Position numbers and translations under genes: made by a program
Notes under the pieces: generated by a model
Databases searched by the model: none
Told to the model about the DNA's origin: nothing
What the model saw: only the letters and a program-made list of their open reading frames with translations
From: Saccharina japonica
Taxonomy: Eukaryota > Sar > Phaeophyceae > Laminariales > Laminariaceae
Direction: 5' to 3'
Assembly (NCBI GenBank): GCA_008828725.1
Contig: MEHQ01001895.1
Coordinates: 210,707-274,706 of the forward strand
DNA length: 64,000 nt
Shown: one piece after another, positions 24,741 to 51,765 of the stretch
How the letters are laid out: each line of letters starts with the position of its first letter
Position numbering within the stretch: position 1 is the stretch's first letter

Positions 24741-24937
24741 CGTATGTACGTATGTGCGAGGGAAGAGCGTTGTACAGCGAGCCGTGCGCTTGTTTGCTGC
24801 CCACGGTTGGTCTTTGACTGGAAACATGGAAACTACTTACTGCCGGGTGTGCGTACCGAGCAGCACGTTGCGTGGCATCGCTCTCAGTGCCGAGTCGAGC
24901 GTGGTACATACATAGCAGCAGCTGTATGTAGCATCAA

Positions 24938-24983
<46 letters not shown>

Positions 24984-25871
24984 TGCAGCAGTGCCTGAGC
25001 TTGTGAGCCTTCTGCCCCCCTCTCCCGGCCATGTGACCTTTCAAGATCGGCTGCGTGCGGTACAACTACTGCTGCACAGATACTACTATTCGTACGCATG
25101 TTCAATACGTAGAACGAATCGTGTGGGACAGAGACCGGCCCCAGGATAGAGGTGCGCGTGCTAGGCCTGCGTGCGGTATCGCAGGCACTGCAGCGCTCTG
25201 CCGAATTAGGCGGGTTCGGGCTGCGAGACAACAGCAGCAGCAGCAGCAGCGGTAGAGCAACCAGTAGAAAGCTCATGCATGACGTGGCTCGTGGCCTTTT
25301 CTTGTTCATCAAAATTTCAAAATGTGGTTCGTTTATGTCCGCAGACCAAGAGAGATCTTCGATTTACAATACACCACCAAAGCGCGCAGAGCGGAGGCAC
25401 AGGAGGCACAGACTCACCAGAACTTGTGTGGTAGCGTGATAATGTTGCCTGAGTGGAGAGAACCAGAGGCGTGCCCTCCAAGTCGATCGTATCCTTCGGT
25501 ATCCCGAGCGGTGTGCAGACTGAGAGAAGTAAGCTGTGCCGCTGTGTGGGAAAACGATCGGCAGACGCTTGAACCTTGTTGAAGCGCCGCTCCTGGTTTT
25601 CACAAAACTACGAAGGCATGCTCATAGAGTAGATTCTGCTAAATTACCCCCTCCTATGGTTCCCATGACGGCGCGCTTCGCATCAAGCAAACCACAGCAA
25701 GACACGGCCCAGAGAGCACCACATTCACGCAAAGAGAGAGACACCGGACAGCAATCGCTGTTGCGCAGCCACAGCTGCTAGTGTTCCAGACGAAAGACTA
25801 GAGACACACCCGTGTAGCGCTGAACTGCTTGTGGCCTACGGGTATTTTTTGACAGAACACAACAAGCAAGC
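24741..25871. other. Region upstream of EMC6; CAG microsatellites
   Basis: (CAG)14 at about 24940-24982 and (CAG)6-7 near 25223-25242, which create poly-Ala and poly-Gln frames. The DNA is GC-richer than its surroundings and adjoins the proposed EMC6 start. It may contain the promoter and 5' UTR, but no specific element is identified. Confidence 0.35.
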
Positions 25872-41243
<15,372 letters not shown>

Positions 41244-41828
41244 AGGGGGGTGCGGCTGCTGCTCGGTGCAGCCGAAACAGACACCCGGCGCGCACGAGGA
41301 GAGGGGGGGGGGTGAACTTTATTTTCATGTATGGCCGTAGTCGTATGGCCATAGACCCTCGAGGTGGAGGAGAGGAGAGGAGGAGGGGGGAGGGGGCGGG
41401 GTTAGGGGGGGAGGAGGGGGGGTGTACTCACGTCGTGCACGGCCGTAATCGTATGATCATAGACCTTGGCATCCCTACAATGCCCGGACGGAGCACGTTG
41501 GGTTTTCACCAACCAGGGGGGAGGGGCGGGCGTTACGGGTTAGACCCATTCGTCCCTCGTTTGTAAATGGACGGGAGGCACTCCGAAGACGGGGAGGGGA
41601 GGGGGGAGGGCTACAGCTACAGCAGTAGTGCAGGTTGTCATAGGCTGACCATCTGACTCACCCCCCCCCCCCACCTGTAGTTGTGGATATATTTGGACAG
41701 CTGCTGCTTCTGCCGTTGCTGCCGTTGCTGCTTCTGCCGTTGCTGCTATAGCTGTTGCTGCTGTTGCTGCTTCTACTGTTTGCCGAGGACGTAACGCTAC
41801 CGTCGTGAGATGAGTGAGAGGCCTAGAG
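41244..41828. other. EMC6 downstream region; inverted repeat-element end and TGCTGC run
   Basis: Presumed 3' UTR or flank. It contains a G-rich stretch (41380-41420), an inverted end of the 300-bp element (41427-41520), a C run (41661-41673) and CTGCTTCTGCCGTTG repeats (41700-41780). No clear polyadenylation signal was identified. Confidence 0.45.
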
Positions 41829-42101
41829 CAGGGGATCCCACAAAAGGTCCCAAGACGTCCCACGCGCGCCAGCCTCCGCTACAAGCTTCGAGTTCGCGGG
41901 AAATTTGGACAGTAAACAAAAAAAAGGCACATGGATACGTACATAGAGGGGTTTCGATGGTTATCGGGGAGGCGGGTATGATGATGAGCGGCGGGGGTAG
42001 GCGGGGGAGGTGTAGGGGGTAAGCAACTTTTGTCCGTGCGCTCCTATTCTTGAGGCTGTACACGTAAAGGTTAGAGGGATTGCATCGGATTGTACATATT
42101 A
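41829..42101 (+). repeat. Segment Y, original copy
   Basis: Matches 42728-43000 base for base as far as I checked (offset 899). It lies between the EMC6 end region and MITE 2. Confidence 0.95.
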
Positions 42102-42380
42102 TAGTGCTGGGTACTGGCACAGTATATACTGGCAGTAGTAAAATATTGGCAGCAGTAATCTGCTGATTGACCCGGCCAGTATGTTTACCAGAAGGTTTTT
42201 TATTACGTACGTCCGAGAAACACGCCATATTATAGTACGGAAACCCACCAAATGTGTTTCGGAAGGAGAGAGGAGAAAGGAGAAGACGTAGAAGACAGTA
42301 TACTGCTGCAATCCAGTATACTGATTGATTTTGACGACAGCATAATCGCTACTGACTGAGTCAGCCAGTGCCCAGCTCTA
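42102..42380 (+). mobile_element. hAT-type MITE 2
   Basis: TAGTGCTGGGTACTGGC and GCCAGTGCCCAGCTCTA ends, flanked by ACATATTA and ACATGTTA (8-bp target duplication with one mismatch). Diverged from MITE 1, with a small internal insertion. Confidence 0.85.
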
Positions 42381-42727
42381 ACATGTTAACTTATAAACCG
42401 AGCTGCAAATCGGTATCGCCATACACATAATCCAACGGAATATGCTAGAAGGCCTGCCGGGGAGGGCTTCCTGTTGTCGCAAAAGCTTCCTTATTTTCCC
42501 GCCCCGCCCCTCCACCCCCCCCGCCGTCCCCCACCCTGAAAACCCGACCTCCTCTGTCCCGGCATTGTAGGGATGCGCGGGGTCTTTGGTCATATGGCTA
42601 CGATATGCATGACATGAGTACATGAGTTACCTTCCTACCCTCCACCCCCTCCTCAGGCCGTCCGCACCTTAGGGTATCGCCTGATCGATCCTCCTTTTTC
42701 CACGTGCAGATAGTACTGCTTCTCATT
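42381..42727. other. Segment Z, unique spacer
   Basis: Not duplicated, apart from a piece of the 300-bp element (42535-42610). No gene. Confidence 0.5.
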
Positions 42728-43000
42728 CAGGGGATCCCACAAAAGGTCCCAAGACGTCCCACGCGCGCCAGCCTCCGCTACAAGCTTCGAGTTCGCGGGA
42801 AATTTGGACAGTAAACAAAAAAAAGGCACATGGATACGTACATAGAGGGGTTTCGATGGTTATCGGGGAGGCGGGTATGATGATGAGCGGCGGGGGTAGG
42901 CGGGGGAGGTGTAGGGGGTAAGCAACTTTTGTCCGTGCGCTCCTATTCTTGAGGCTGTACACGTAAAGGTTAGAGGGATTGCATCGGATTGTACATATTA

Positions 43001-43256
43001 TAGAGCTGGGTACTGGCACAGTATATACTGGCAGTAGTAATCTGCTGATTGAACCGGCTAGTATATTCGCCAGTAGGTTTTATGTTACTTACGCCCCAAG
43101 AAACAAGCCCATGATACAGGACGCAAACCCACCACATGCGCTTCGGGCAGGAGAAAAGAGAGGCGAGAGACAGTATACCGCTGCAGTCCAGTGTACTGAT
43201 TAATTTTGACGGCAGTACATATCGCTACTGACTCAGTCAGCCGGTGCCCAGCCCTA
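43001..43256 (+). mobile_element. hAT-type MITE 3, recombinant
   Basis: Left flank ACATATTA equals that of MITE 2; right flank CTATTTGC equals that of MITE 1; the two do not match each other. Most of the interior matches MITE 1. It is therefore a recombination joint, not an independent insertion. Confidence 0.9.
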
Positions 43257-43391
43257 CTATTTGCTCTTGGCGACCGGGGGGGGGGGGGGGGGCTACGTAT
43301 CTGTGCGCAAAGGTCTTTTCGACGAGATCTTGCCAAGGCCGCGATTGTCTTGATGTACGCGTATGCACACCCCCCCCTTTGTTTTTTTGAT

Positions 43392-43882
43392 GAAATCGGC
43401 TCTGAAGATTTCATCCCAGGAGGAGTGTTGGCTTATTATATTGGAGGAAATCGGCTCTGAAGATTTCATCCCAGGAGGGATGTTGGCTTATTATTTTGGA
43501 GGAAATCTGCTCGGAAGGTTTCATCCCAGGAGAGATGCTGGCTTATTATCTTGGAGGAAATCGGCTCTGAAGATTTCATCCCAGGAGGGGTGTTGGCTTA
43601 TTATCTTGGAGGAAATCGGCTCTGAAGATTTCATCCCAGGAGGGGTGTTGGCTTATTATCTTGGAGGAAATCGGCTCTGAAGATTTCATCCCAGGAGAGG
43701 TTTTGGCTCATTATCTTGGAGGAAATTGGCTCTGAAGATCACCCCAGGAGGGATGTTGGCTTATTTTCTTGGAGGAAATCGGCTCTGAAGATTTCATCCC
43801 AGGATTGATGTTGGCTTATTATCTTGGAGGAAATCGGCTCTGAAGATCACCCCAGGAGGGGTGTTGGCTTATTATCTTGGTT
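43392..43882 (+). repeat. 55-bp minisatellite, nine units
   Basis: Same array as 36991-37315 with three extra units near the left side, including one diverged unit (GAAATCTGCTCGGAAGGTTT). Confidence 0.95.
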
Positions 43883-44159
43883 GTAGTCTACCGTGTTTTT
43901 TGTGTGAGGGTGGTTGGTCACTTGAGGAGTGTATCGACATTTTTTTTCATCATGACAGGGAAAACTTCGATGCGATGTCCCCAACACAAACTTACAACAG
44001 AGTAGAAGGCATTTGTACCGACGGCCAACGCGCCCGACCCCATGTGATGTACGTGACGAGTTTGACAATGTCGAAACTTGGAACTTTCGATACGCTATCC
44101 AACACTACAGTAAGTATCAATCAAGAGTATTTATTGTCACGGGCGACCCATAATAGGTA

Positions 44160-44238
44160 GCACTCTGGGCGGGAACATAAGGACCATTTGTTCATCAACA
44201 TGAAGACCAAGCGGTCCTTATATTTACGCCCAGAGTGG
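44160..44238 (+). mobile_element. Short MITE, TA target, copy in the duplicate
   Basis: Identical in sequence and position to 37594-37672. Confidence 0.8.
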
Positions 44239-44463
44239 TACTACACACACAAAACCCCGTACTAACAATGCTTTTCCCTACTTTTTACTAACAATACTTG
44301 GTCCTATTTACTATGGTCCACCGCCGTAATAACAGACACTTGTAAATGTGACCCCCCCCCGCCGCCGCCCTCCCCTGTGCCCCCCGCCATCTCGTTTTTG
44401 TTTTTTGTGTTTTTCACGTTTGTGTTTCGATTCGGGCGGGCATGTTCGGCACTGGCACACCAG

Positions 44464-44523
44464 GCATCTTGGGGTTGACCGGACTCGTTGGGCTCTTGGC
44501 GTACCTCGTGCTGTATGTTGTTG
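44464..44523 (+). pseudogene. EMC6: EMC6 exon 3, second copy
   Basis: Encodes ILGLTGLVGLLAYLVLYVV; acceptor and GTAAGT donor intact. Confidence 0.85.
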
Positions 44524-45021
44524 GTAAGTGCAGGCGCTCTCTTCCGTGCTGTATGCTGATGGTGTTGGCCTGAAGTGACACGTGCCATGATACATATGGG
44601 GGTAGGGGCCTTCGGTATATTTTCATGAGGCCCCTATACGGAAAAAACACGCCTGGTATCATAGAAACCCGATAAAGACGCTGCCATGGCCTCGAAGGCA
44701 TACCTTTTGCCATTATTCAGGGAGTTTGCGAAGAATGTTGTTGGAACTACAGTAATTCGGTTGGGTTTCTCGTGCTCTGTTTCCTTTATGAAATGACCCC
44801 AACCCATATATAGGTGGACCTACCTACTGCAAGCGTTAAGCTAACCCGAGAATCGTGCGGTTAGAAGTGGCATTTTGGCCACTTTTTGCTAACTATTGTC
44901 GGATTGGGTTGTAACTTTATATTATATGGAGAATTCCATGGGCTGGGGTAATTAAAAAAAAAAAACGATCCAACCACCAAATTCTTTTGGCGAACGCCCT
45001 AGATGGCAAAACGTACACATT

Positions 45022-45632
45022 TTGGTCGTTTTGCCGCTGATTTTATCCCTACTGCCGCTACTGATACGACTACTGCCGCTACTGCTATCACGACTGCCGC
45101 TACTGATATCGCTACGTACTGCTATCGCTACTGCTATCGCTACTGCTATCGCTACTGCTATCGCTACTGCTACCTCTCGCTACTGCTATCGCTGCTGCTA
45201 TCACGACTGCTGTCACTACTGCTATCGCTACTGCTATCGCTACCGCTATCGCTACTGCTATCTCTACTGCTATCCCTACTATTATCCCTACTGCCGCTAC
45301 TGATACCACTGCTGTCGCTGTTGCCGCTGTTGCCGCCTCTACTGCCGCCTCAAAACCCGGACCCACCAGTTTCTTTGGGCTTGGTGGCAAAGATGGGTAC
45401 CACGGACGTATCGTTGTATACGGCAGGGAAGGGACAATTGGCGGTGTTCGCCTTTGGAGGTGAGACGTACGCAAAACATGCTACAGCATCATACATAGGT
45501 GTCCGGCCCCTTTTAAGGTACCTTTTAAGGTACCCCTTTAAGGTACTCCTTTTAAGGTACCCCTTTTAAGGTACCCCTTTAAGGTACCCCTTTAAGGTAC
45601 CCTTTTAAGGTATACCCTTTTAAGGTATTTCC
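45022..45632 (+). repeat. 12-bp minisatellite and AAGGTACC repeat, second copies
   Basis: Duplicates of 38456-38780 and 38937-39066, on either side of exon 4 copy 2. Confidence 0.9.
45370..45459 (+). pseudogene. EMC6: EMC6 exon 4, second copy
   Basis: Same 90 bp and GTGAGA donor as 38804-38893, preceded by the same 12-bp minisatellite (45022-45346). Confidence 0.85.
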
Positions 45633-45910
45633 TTTCGAGGGACCCTATTAATAGTGCGTTCGGGATTGGAGGTCCCTTAATATACGTACTAATCTATAAG
45701 CGGTTCTTATATTTCCGTCCACAGTTGCGTAAAATACGTTTACGTGTGGCAATTTAACCCCCCGCCCCAGTTGCAACAGCAGGCCAGGCCGCTGCACCTC
45801 GGGCGCGTGTTGTTGTTGTTGTTGTTGGTGATGGTGGTATTGGTTTTCCTGTGCTCTTGTTTTTGCTGCCTGTTTTCTTATGGTCGCTATGCGTATTACG
45901 GGTCAACATA

Positions 45911-46240
45911 GTCGCCCCGGTGGTCTAACTGGTAGCCACGAAGCCTGTAGGGCCGGATGTCGAGGGTTCGATTCTCCCCATGGAGGTTTTTATTCTCAAA
46001 TGACACCGACTGTCGAGAGCGCATATTATAGCGTGGGTAAGCAAAATCCGAAGAAAGTTGACGAGGGAAGAAAGTGCTGAAATATTCTCGCGATAAAAAA
46101 TCCAAGGCAAGAACCGTAGTGGGGGAGGAGGGAGAGGAGCCTACTTTGTGACCCCGGATCTGAGTTACGACTAGGGAGGGAGAAAGGCGGAAGTGCGAAG
46201 ATAATGAATGGGATGGGAAAAAAAAAAAAAAAAAAAAAAA
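45911..46240 (+). mobile_element. SINE with type I head, duplicate
   Basis: Same insertion as 39345-39675, with a perfect B box GGTTCGATTC here. Most differences seen between the two duplicate copies fall within this SINE. Confidence 0.9.
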
Positions 46241-46796
46241 GAGTAATCAGGAACAAATGTGACTACCGTAGCAAAAATACTGACCTGGTAGGTTTTTGTG
46301 TACCTGATGGGTCCTAATTACTACGAGTATGGTTCCCTGTAATAGTTATATATCATCGAACCGCTGTTTTTGCCGAAATCGATTTGTAGGGTGCCGTCTG
46401 CCTAGTAACGCTTCGGCTCAAACCCCGCGCTGTTCTCCGCGTCCAATTATTGGTTTTCGTTGTACAGGGGTGCCGTCTGCCTAGTAACGCTTCGGCTCAA
46501 ACCCCGCGCTGTTCTCCGCGCCCAATTATTGGTTTTCGTTGTACAGGGGCATTTGCGGTGGGGGGGCTGCCGCCTATTAATAGTAGACGCAATACCGCGA
46601 TCAACTACTGTACAGTACCTGTAGTATCCCTTCTCCTCCCTTGTTTTTCCCAGGCTCGGTGCTTTGTTTTTCAGAAAATTGTGAAATATAATGAGTCGCC
46701 GTCCCTCGGATGCTGCGCAGCACGCTTGCAAGGGCCGCCCTGATTGGTTGACCACAATCGTTTCGCTCCCCCGTTCACCCCCCCCATCGTATATAT

Positions 46797-47615
46797 GGTA
46801 AGGCACCCACGAGGCAGTTACATAGTGCTCCCATTGCTGTCTCAGAAAGTGGCCACACCAGAAATTAAATTAATTCATTGAAGCTGTCATCCATATGCAA
46901 GTCTGCCTCACAAGCGGTTCTTAGTAGGATGCAGCTCACCCTTCATGCGACTCGCCCAACACCTCACGGCGCTTCGCGCTTGGTGCTGGCAATGTCTGCC
47001 TGGTCGGTGAAAACCCGACACGCTCCGTCCCGGCATTGTAGGGATGCGAGGTTCCATGGTCATACGACTACGGGCCATGCATTAAAATGAAGTACCGCCC
47101 CCCCCTACTTATAGGTTGGGTTGGCGTCGGTTGGCAACAACGCTGTAAAACACGCCTCTCACTGCGTGAGCTCGACAACCAGGGTACCGTTTTTTTTTTT
47201 TTTTTTTTTGGCGGTCACCCATACTGGCGGTCTTGTTAGATCATTTGTGCGGGGTCGGGAACCTCAACTCCGCACAAGGGGAATGATCGTATCACGTAGT
47301 GTGATATGATAAGGCATTCATGAGGCAGATACGTAGTGCTCCCATTGCTGTCTCAGGAAGTAGCCACACCAGACATTAAATTAACTCATTGAAGCTGTCG
47401 TCCATATGCAAGTCCGCCTCAGAGGCGGTTCTTAGCAGGATGCAGCTCACCCTGCATGCGACTCGCCCAATACCTCACGGCGCTTCGCGCTTGGTGCAAG
47501 CAATGTCTGCCTGGTTGGTGAAAACCCAACGTGCTCCGTCCCGGCATTATAGGGATGCGAGGGTCTATGGTCATACGACTACGGCCGTGCACGATATGAG
47601 TACACCCCCCCCTCC
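46797..47615 (+). repeat. 300-bp interspersed element, two copies, duplicate
   Basis: Duplicates of 40232-41050. The inverted end is also duplicated at 47992-48085. Confidence 0.8.
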
Positions 47616-47737
47616 CCCCCCTCCCGCTCCTTGAAACCACGCCTCCGCATGAAGCAAACCTTGTGATATTGTACTCTTAGAAACAAACATTGTCTTTTGT
47701 TTTCCCTTTTAATTTTGTTCGTTCGTACGGCCGCCAG

Positions 47738-47808
47738 GGGTGGGTAACTACGCGCTGACGTACATCCTCTTCTGGACGCTCGCGTACACATTGGTCTACA
47801 TCTACTGA
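47738..47808 (+). pseudogene. EMC6: EMC6 exon 5, second copy
   Basis: Same C-terminal helix and TGA as 41173-41243. Confidence 0.85.
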
Positions 47809-48518
47809 AGGGGGGTGCGGCTGCTGCTCGGTGCAGCCGAAACAGACACCCGGCGCGCACGAGGAGAGGGGGGGGGGTGAACTTTATTTTCATGTATGGC
47901 CGTAGTCGTATGGCCATAGACCCTCGAGGTGGAGGAGAGGAGAGGAGGAGGGGGGAGGGGGCGGGGTTAGGGGGGGAGGAGGGGGGGTGTACTCACGTCG
48001 TGCACGGCCGTAATCGTATGATCATAGACCTTGGCATCCCTACAATGCCCGGACGGAGCACGTTGGGTTTTCACCAACCAGGGGGGAGGGGCGGGCGTTA
48101 CGGGTTAGACCCATTCGTCCCTCGTTTGTAAATGGACGGGAGGCACTCCGAAGACGGGGAGGGGAGGGGGGAGGGCTACAGCTACAGCAGTAGTGCAGGT
48201 TGTCATAGGCTGACCATCTGACTCCCCCCCCCCCCCCACCTGTAGTTGTGGATATATTTGGACAGCTGCTGCTTCTGCCGTTGCTGCCGTTGCTGCTTCT
48301 GCCGTTGCTGCTATAGCTGTTGCTGCTGTTGCTGCTTCTACTGTTTGCCGAGGACGTAACGCTACCGTCGTGAGATGAGTGAGAGGCCTAGAGGTTGGAC
48401 AGCAGCCGCCCGGAGATAGTCCGAGATGTCTTGCGTGTGCCGCTCTCATCATAGAAGCGCGGTTGAAGCCGCCGGGCAGGGAAGATGCCTGGAAACCGGC
48501 TTTTTCGTCGTGCTTTAA

Positions 48519-48595
48519 CCCCTTAAGAACTGGTCCCACGTACTTGGGGACAAACTACTTGAAAATAGTGTGTTGTTTTTTCAGTTCTGAACGGG
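48519..48595 (+). mobile_element. piggyBac-like MITE
   Basis: TTAA at 48515-48518 and 48596-48599. The ends CCCCTTAAGAACTG and CAGTTCTGAACGGG match at 12 of 14 positions. TTAA duplication and CCC...GGG ends are the hallmark of piggyBac. 77 bp, no coding. It is a solo copy of the unit tandemly repeated at 61381-61945. Confidence 0.85.
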
Positions 48596-48672
48596 TTAAG
48601 GCCCCCGTTTCTTGCCTTCATACGCTATACACGAGTAGGCTTTTTTCGCAGGGGGGGACATATTATACAGTA

Positions 48673-48750
48673 GTAATCAGAAACAAAAATGGTGCGTGAA
48701 AACATAGGGAAAATATCTGGTTTTTGGGTCCCATCGTGGGTTCTGATTAC
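48673..48750 (+). mobile_element. Small TA-target MITE
   Basis: GTAATCAGAAACAAAA at the left and GGGTTCTGATTAC at the right, with TA on both sides. Related copies at 39678-39758 and about 50311-50396. Confidence 0.7.
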
Positions 48751-48869
48751 TATTCTCACTACATCAGCCCACCCCGAAATGCGTATCGAACATATGTTCT
48801 AGAAGACCGGTTTTTCTTGACGCGTCACAGCCTGTTTTTGGCCTTAATATACTAGGGTTAGTGTAAGGG

Positions 48870-48995
48870 AACCGTCAGTCAAGGCGGTCAGGTCAGTCTA
48901 GGCGGTCAAACCACGGTTTCCTGTCAGTCAAGGCGGTCAGTCTAGGCAGTCAAACCACGGTCTCCTGTCAGTCATGGCGTTCAAACGGCGGTCTC
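48870..48995 (+). repeat. GGCGGTCAGTCA minisatellite
   Basis: About three irregular units of GTCAGTCAAGGCGGTCA, GTCTAGGCGGTCAAACCACG and GTCTCCT. Confidence 0.75.
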
Positions 48996-49673
48996 CTGGA
49001 GTGCTTGTTGCCGGGTAGGCTTTTTGGGGAGGGGCCCGGCGCCAACAGGCAGTTCATTGGTCACAATTTTTGTGCAGTACGCACACAACCTGACAACGAC
49101 TTGGGGATGGACTTTCACGAGCGGTGGGCTTTTTTTTTCAAGTTTCCCGGATTTTCTACATGGTCGTACTGCAGACTGAAACAACAGCCGTGGACGTAAA
49201 ATGAACAAACTATCCGTGCTGGTGCAGAGATGGGATCAGTTTATCACGGCCACCGAGCTGGCAAAACCACCACGCACAAGACAAAAAAAAAACGCTACCC
49301 GCCTGGTCCGGTGGCGCCATGGGTGGTAGAAACACGATAGTGCTGATATTGCACGGTAGGGGGACTAATTGATACCCCCCTTTATTTCCACTACCTACGA
49401 GTACCGCGTTTAGGTCACTCAGGCGAGCGTGGCGCTCCTAATCGATCACCTCGTGCAAGGGGTTGTCGCGGTTACGAGGTGCACAGATGATGAAATCCCG
49501 GGAGGTTTCCGTAAGGCGAGAGAGAGAGATGTTGTCCAGGTGTGTAACGGTTGTGGCCAACAGCTCCCTCCGTCCCTCACTCATTTATGTTTCCGCTACT
49601 ACTGGGCGTATTTTTTTTTTTTTTTTTAACGAGTATACAATACCTTCAATTTGGGAAAAATAAAATTCAAATT

Positions 49674-49758
49674 CGCTTTTCATTGATCAACACACGCACC
49701 AGCACCCCCCAAGATCCTAATCTTTGGTGCTGGTGCGCGTGTTGACCAATGAAAAGCG
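49674..49758 (+). mobile_element. Long hairpin, MITE-like
   Basis: 33-bp arms (49674-49706 and 49726-49758) pair at 31 of 33 positions. The left arm starts CGCTTTTCATTGATCAACAC and the loop is about 19 bases. The arm sequence recurs in part near 52200-52220 (GCGCGTTGACCAATGAAT). Confidence 0.7.
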
Positions 49759-49799
49759 GATTTTTTTTTTTCCAAATTTGTTTTTTTTTTCTTCGTTAA

Positions 49800-51554
49800 T
49801 TTTAAAACGGACCCTTAGTGTAGAAATCACCCTCTCTCAAATAATAAATCCAGCCTCTGGAACAGATTTCCTGTTTCTTATTAGGTGTCCTGTACTGTAT
49901 ACTGCGACGGGAAACGGCACCCAGAGAAAGACTGGATTTTGTACGTAGAGATAATTGGTTCTTGCATTGATAATATGAAATCAGCTGATTGATGGTGTTT
50001 TTAATTTGTAACCCCACGCGCGCAGCACTACGTACCAACAGCAGCGTCCCCCTCTCTAATCTCCGCAACATATATATCTTGTCATTGGCTCTCCCCTGTT
50101 CTCGTCCACCTCGTTGAGCGACAGAAAAGAAAAGCGGGCACAGCAGTGACGATGTGACCTCTTGATTTATCTTCTCGCAAATCTCGTTCTTCTTCTGTTG
50201 GGGCTTCCCCCCCCTTCCCTCCTTGAAGAAAGCTCGGGACGGTTTGTCTTATTGTGTAGTCACACGTTATCTCAATACCTCTTCTATGTACTTATTCCGG
50301 GTGGGCCTATGTTATGTGCAGTAACCAGGACCCACGATGGACGCAAAACCCATGCATCTCCCCAATATCTACACACCGTATTTGGTTCTAATTACTACTT
50401 GTTTGTTGCCCCCCCCGTCTCCTGTAATATCTCTTCGTGTAGCTGTTCCTCCTTCTCCATCTTCAACGACAGGAAAGCGGCGCGACTTCAAAATATAGAA
50501 CGGGTTTCGGTTCGTGTACTGAAGAGTTGTCCCTATCTTGATTGGTCTATCTTCTCAGCACTTGTTCTTGTTCAAGCTCCTCTTCCACCTTAACAACAGG
50601 GGGGGGGAACAAAACGCGCCCGGAAAAAAATGTTCGGAGGATACATCAGTATTATGGTCATTCTGAATAAAAGAGTTCCCCCCCCCCCGTAATGTTCCTC
50701 ATTTCTTAGTCAAGAAAAACGAAGAATGCGAAAAGCAGGGAGAAAAATCAACCCGAGATCAGGAAACTTCATAGCGTGGAAATCAGGTGGGGGGGGGCGA
50801 GTGTATGCGCGGACCTGAATCCCAGATACCCCACCCCCCCCCCCCCTATATTGGAGGGAAGAAACCGGACCGTTGTGATCCCAGAAAACAATAAGTCATT
50901 TTTTTTTTTTAATTTCCCCCCCCCCCCCACCAGCGAAAAAAATAGGGGGGGTCTCTAAAACCAAGTTAAAAAAAGGGAACAAAAAACGGAAAAAAAGTGA
51001 TTTTCGCTCATTTCGTCCTGTGATCACAGCGATCCGGTTTGTTTTTCATTCTGACCTTCCTACGTGTGTGGTGTCGTTTTCTCTCTTTTTTTTACGCCCC
51101 TGGGGGGGGGTACTCATTCGTTGCGGAAAATCAGGAGATTCAGGGGCGGTGGGTGTTCGATCATAATAGTGGCCGTTGCAATCACGAGAGGGGTTCGACT
51201 GGATTGTACAAGCCGTAAAAAGCACGACAGAAGATGTAGTCATACTGCTTGTGTAAAACAAATGTTGTTGTTTTTTGTTGTTTTGGCGGATACCTCGGCG
51301 AGATCGAGTGGAGGGGGGGGGGGGGAACAAGGTTACGTAGATATTTTTGTTTTTGCACAAGCAGTGGTGTGTCAGGGTTAGTTGCTTCCAATTTTCGTAG
51401 CCTGATTTGCAGTGGTTCACGAGATACGACTTTAGGAATATTTCTACGTTGCTTGGCTGGCCCAGCTCGGCGTACTGCTGTGGGGCCCTCTTTTTGCTGA
51501 GGCCCGCAACGGGAGGAGATAGCGTGAAGATACGCCACGGCCTTGACCCCAAAG
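49800..51554. other. No supported gene; many G, C, A and T runs
   Basis: 49805-49895 resembles the TIR family with CTTATTAGGTGTCC. Homopolymer runs of 9-14 occur at 50405, 50600, 50680, 50835, 50900, 50920 and 51312. The open frames are short or compositional. Confidence 0.4.
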
Positions 51555-51765
51555 CCTCGCTCGTGACCAGCTCAAATACGTCGACCCGGCCGTCGACCGC
51601 CAGCTACGCTCGTTCGCGCTGGCTCGCGAACAACACTCTTCAATATTGCCCGCGTTGCACACCGCAATTCTGCGCGATCCGACGGGCTCAGACAACTCCC
51701 CGCCGGCGCCCACTTCTGGTACAAGGCCCGCGGTCATCACTGGTGGCAAAGCCCATGCAAAAAAG
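51555..51765 (+). CDS. Candidate internal exon, unassigned
   Basis: 211 bp between acceptor ACCCCAAAG and donor AAAAAG/GTATTT, open with good G/C at third positions. It reads LARDQLKYVDPAVDRQLRSF, then ALAREQHSSILPALHTAILR and a Ser/Pro/Thr linker to GGKAHAKK. A helical, charged first half and a low-complexity second half look protein-like, but I recognise no family. The opposite strand is also open (51444-51749), so the strand is not certain. It lies between EMC6 copy 2 and the UBAC2-like gene. Confidence 0.35.

Larger units (their letters stand above)
44464..47808 (+). pseudogene. EMC6: Partial EMC6 copy, exons 3-5 only
   Basis: Exons at 44464-44523, 45370-45459 and 47738-47808 are identical in sequence and splice sites to the upstream exons 3-5. 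No copy of exon 1 or 2 exists between 42728 and 44463, so it has no own start region; the MFGTGTPG reading that opens upstream of exon 3 is intronic by homology. As it lies downstream in the same orientation, exon 2 could in principle splice to these exons and give the same protein with another 3' end. Otherwise it is a dead fragment. Confidence 0.8.
42728..48393 (+). repeat. Circularly permuted duplicate of 36509-42101
   Basis: Order: Y (matching 41829-42101), a hybrid MITE (43001-43256), then X (matching 36765-41828). The first base corresponds to 41829 and the last to 41828, adjacent bases in the original. Offsets: 899 for Y; 6492, then 6401, then 6565-6566 along X, explained by a 91-bp loss, three extra 55-bp units and a 1-bp change. 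The flanks at 42727 and 48394 are unrelated to either border. Confidence 0.92.

Noticed and set aside
24884-25312. 142-codon minus-strand frame with a signal-peptide-like start and poly-Ala
   Set aside because: The hydrophobic and Ala stretches are translations of CAG/CTG repeats; no splice or family support.
43363-43680. 105-codon frame over the 55-bp repeat
   Set aside because: The period is not a multiple of three, so each repeat is read in a different frame; no protein is conserved.
48870-48995. GGCGGTCAGTCA repeats considered as a regulatory operator array
   Set aside because: Irregular minisatellite with no nearby gene start.
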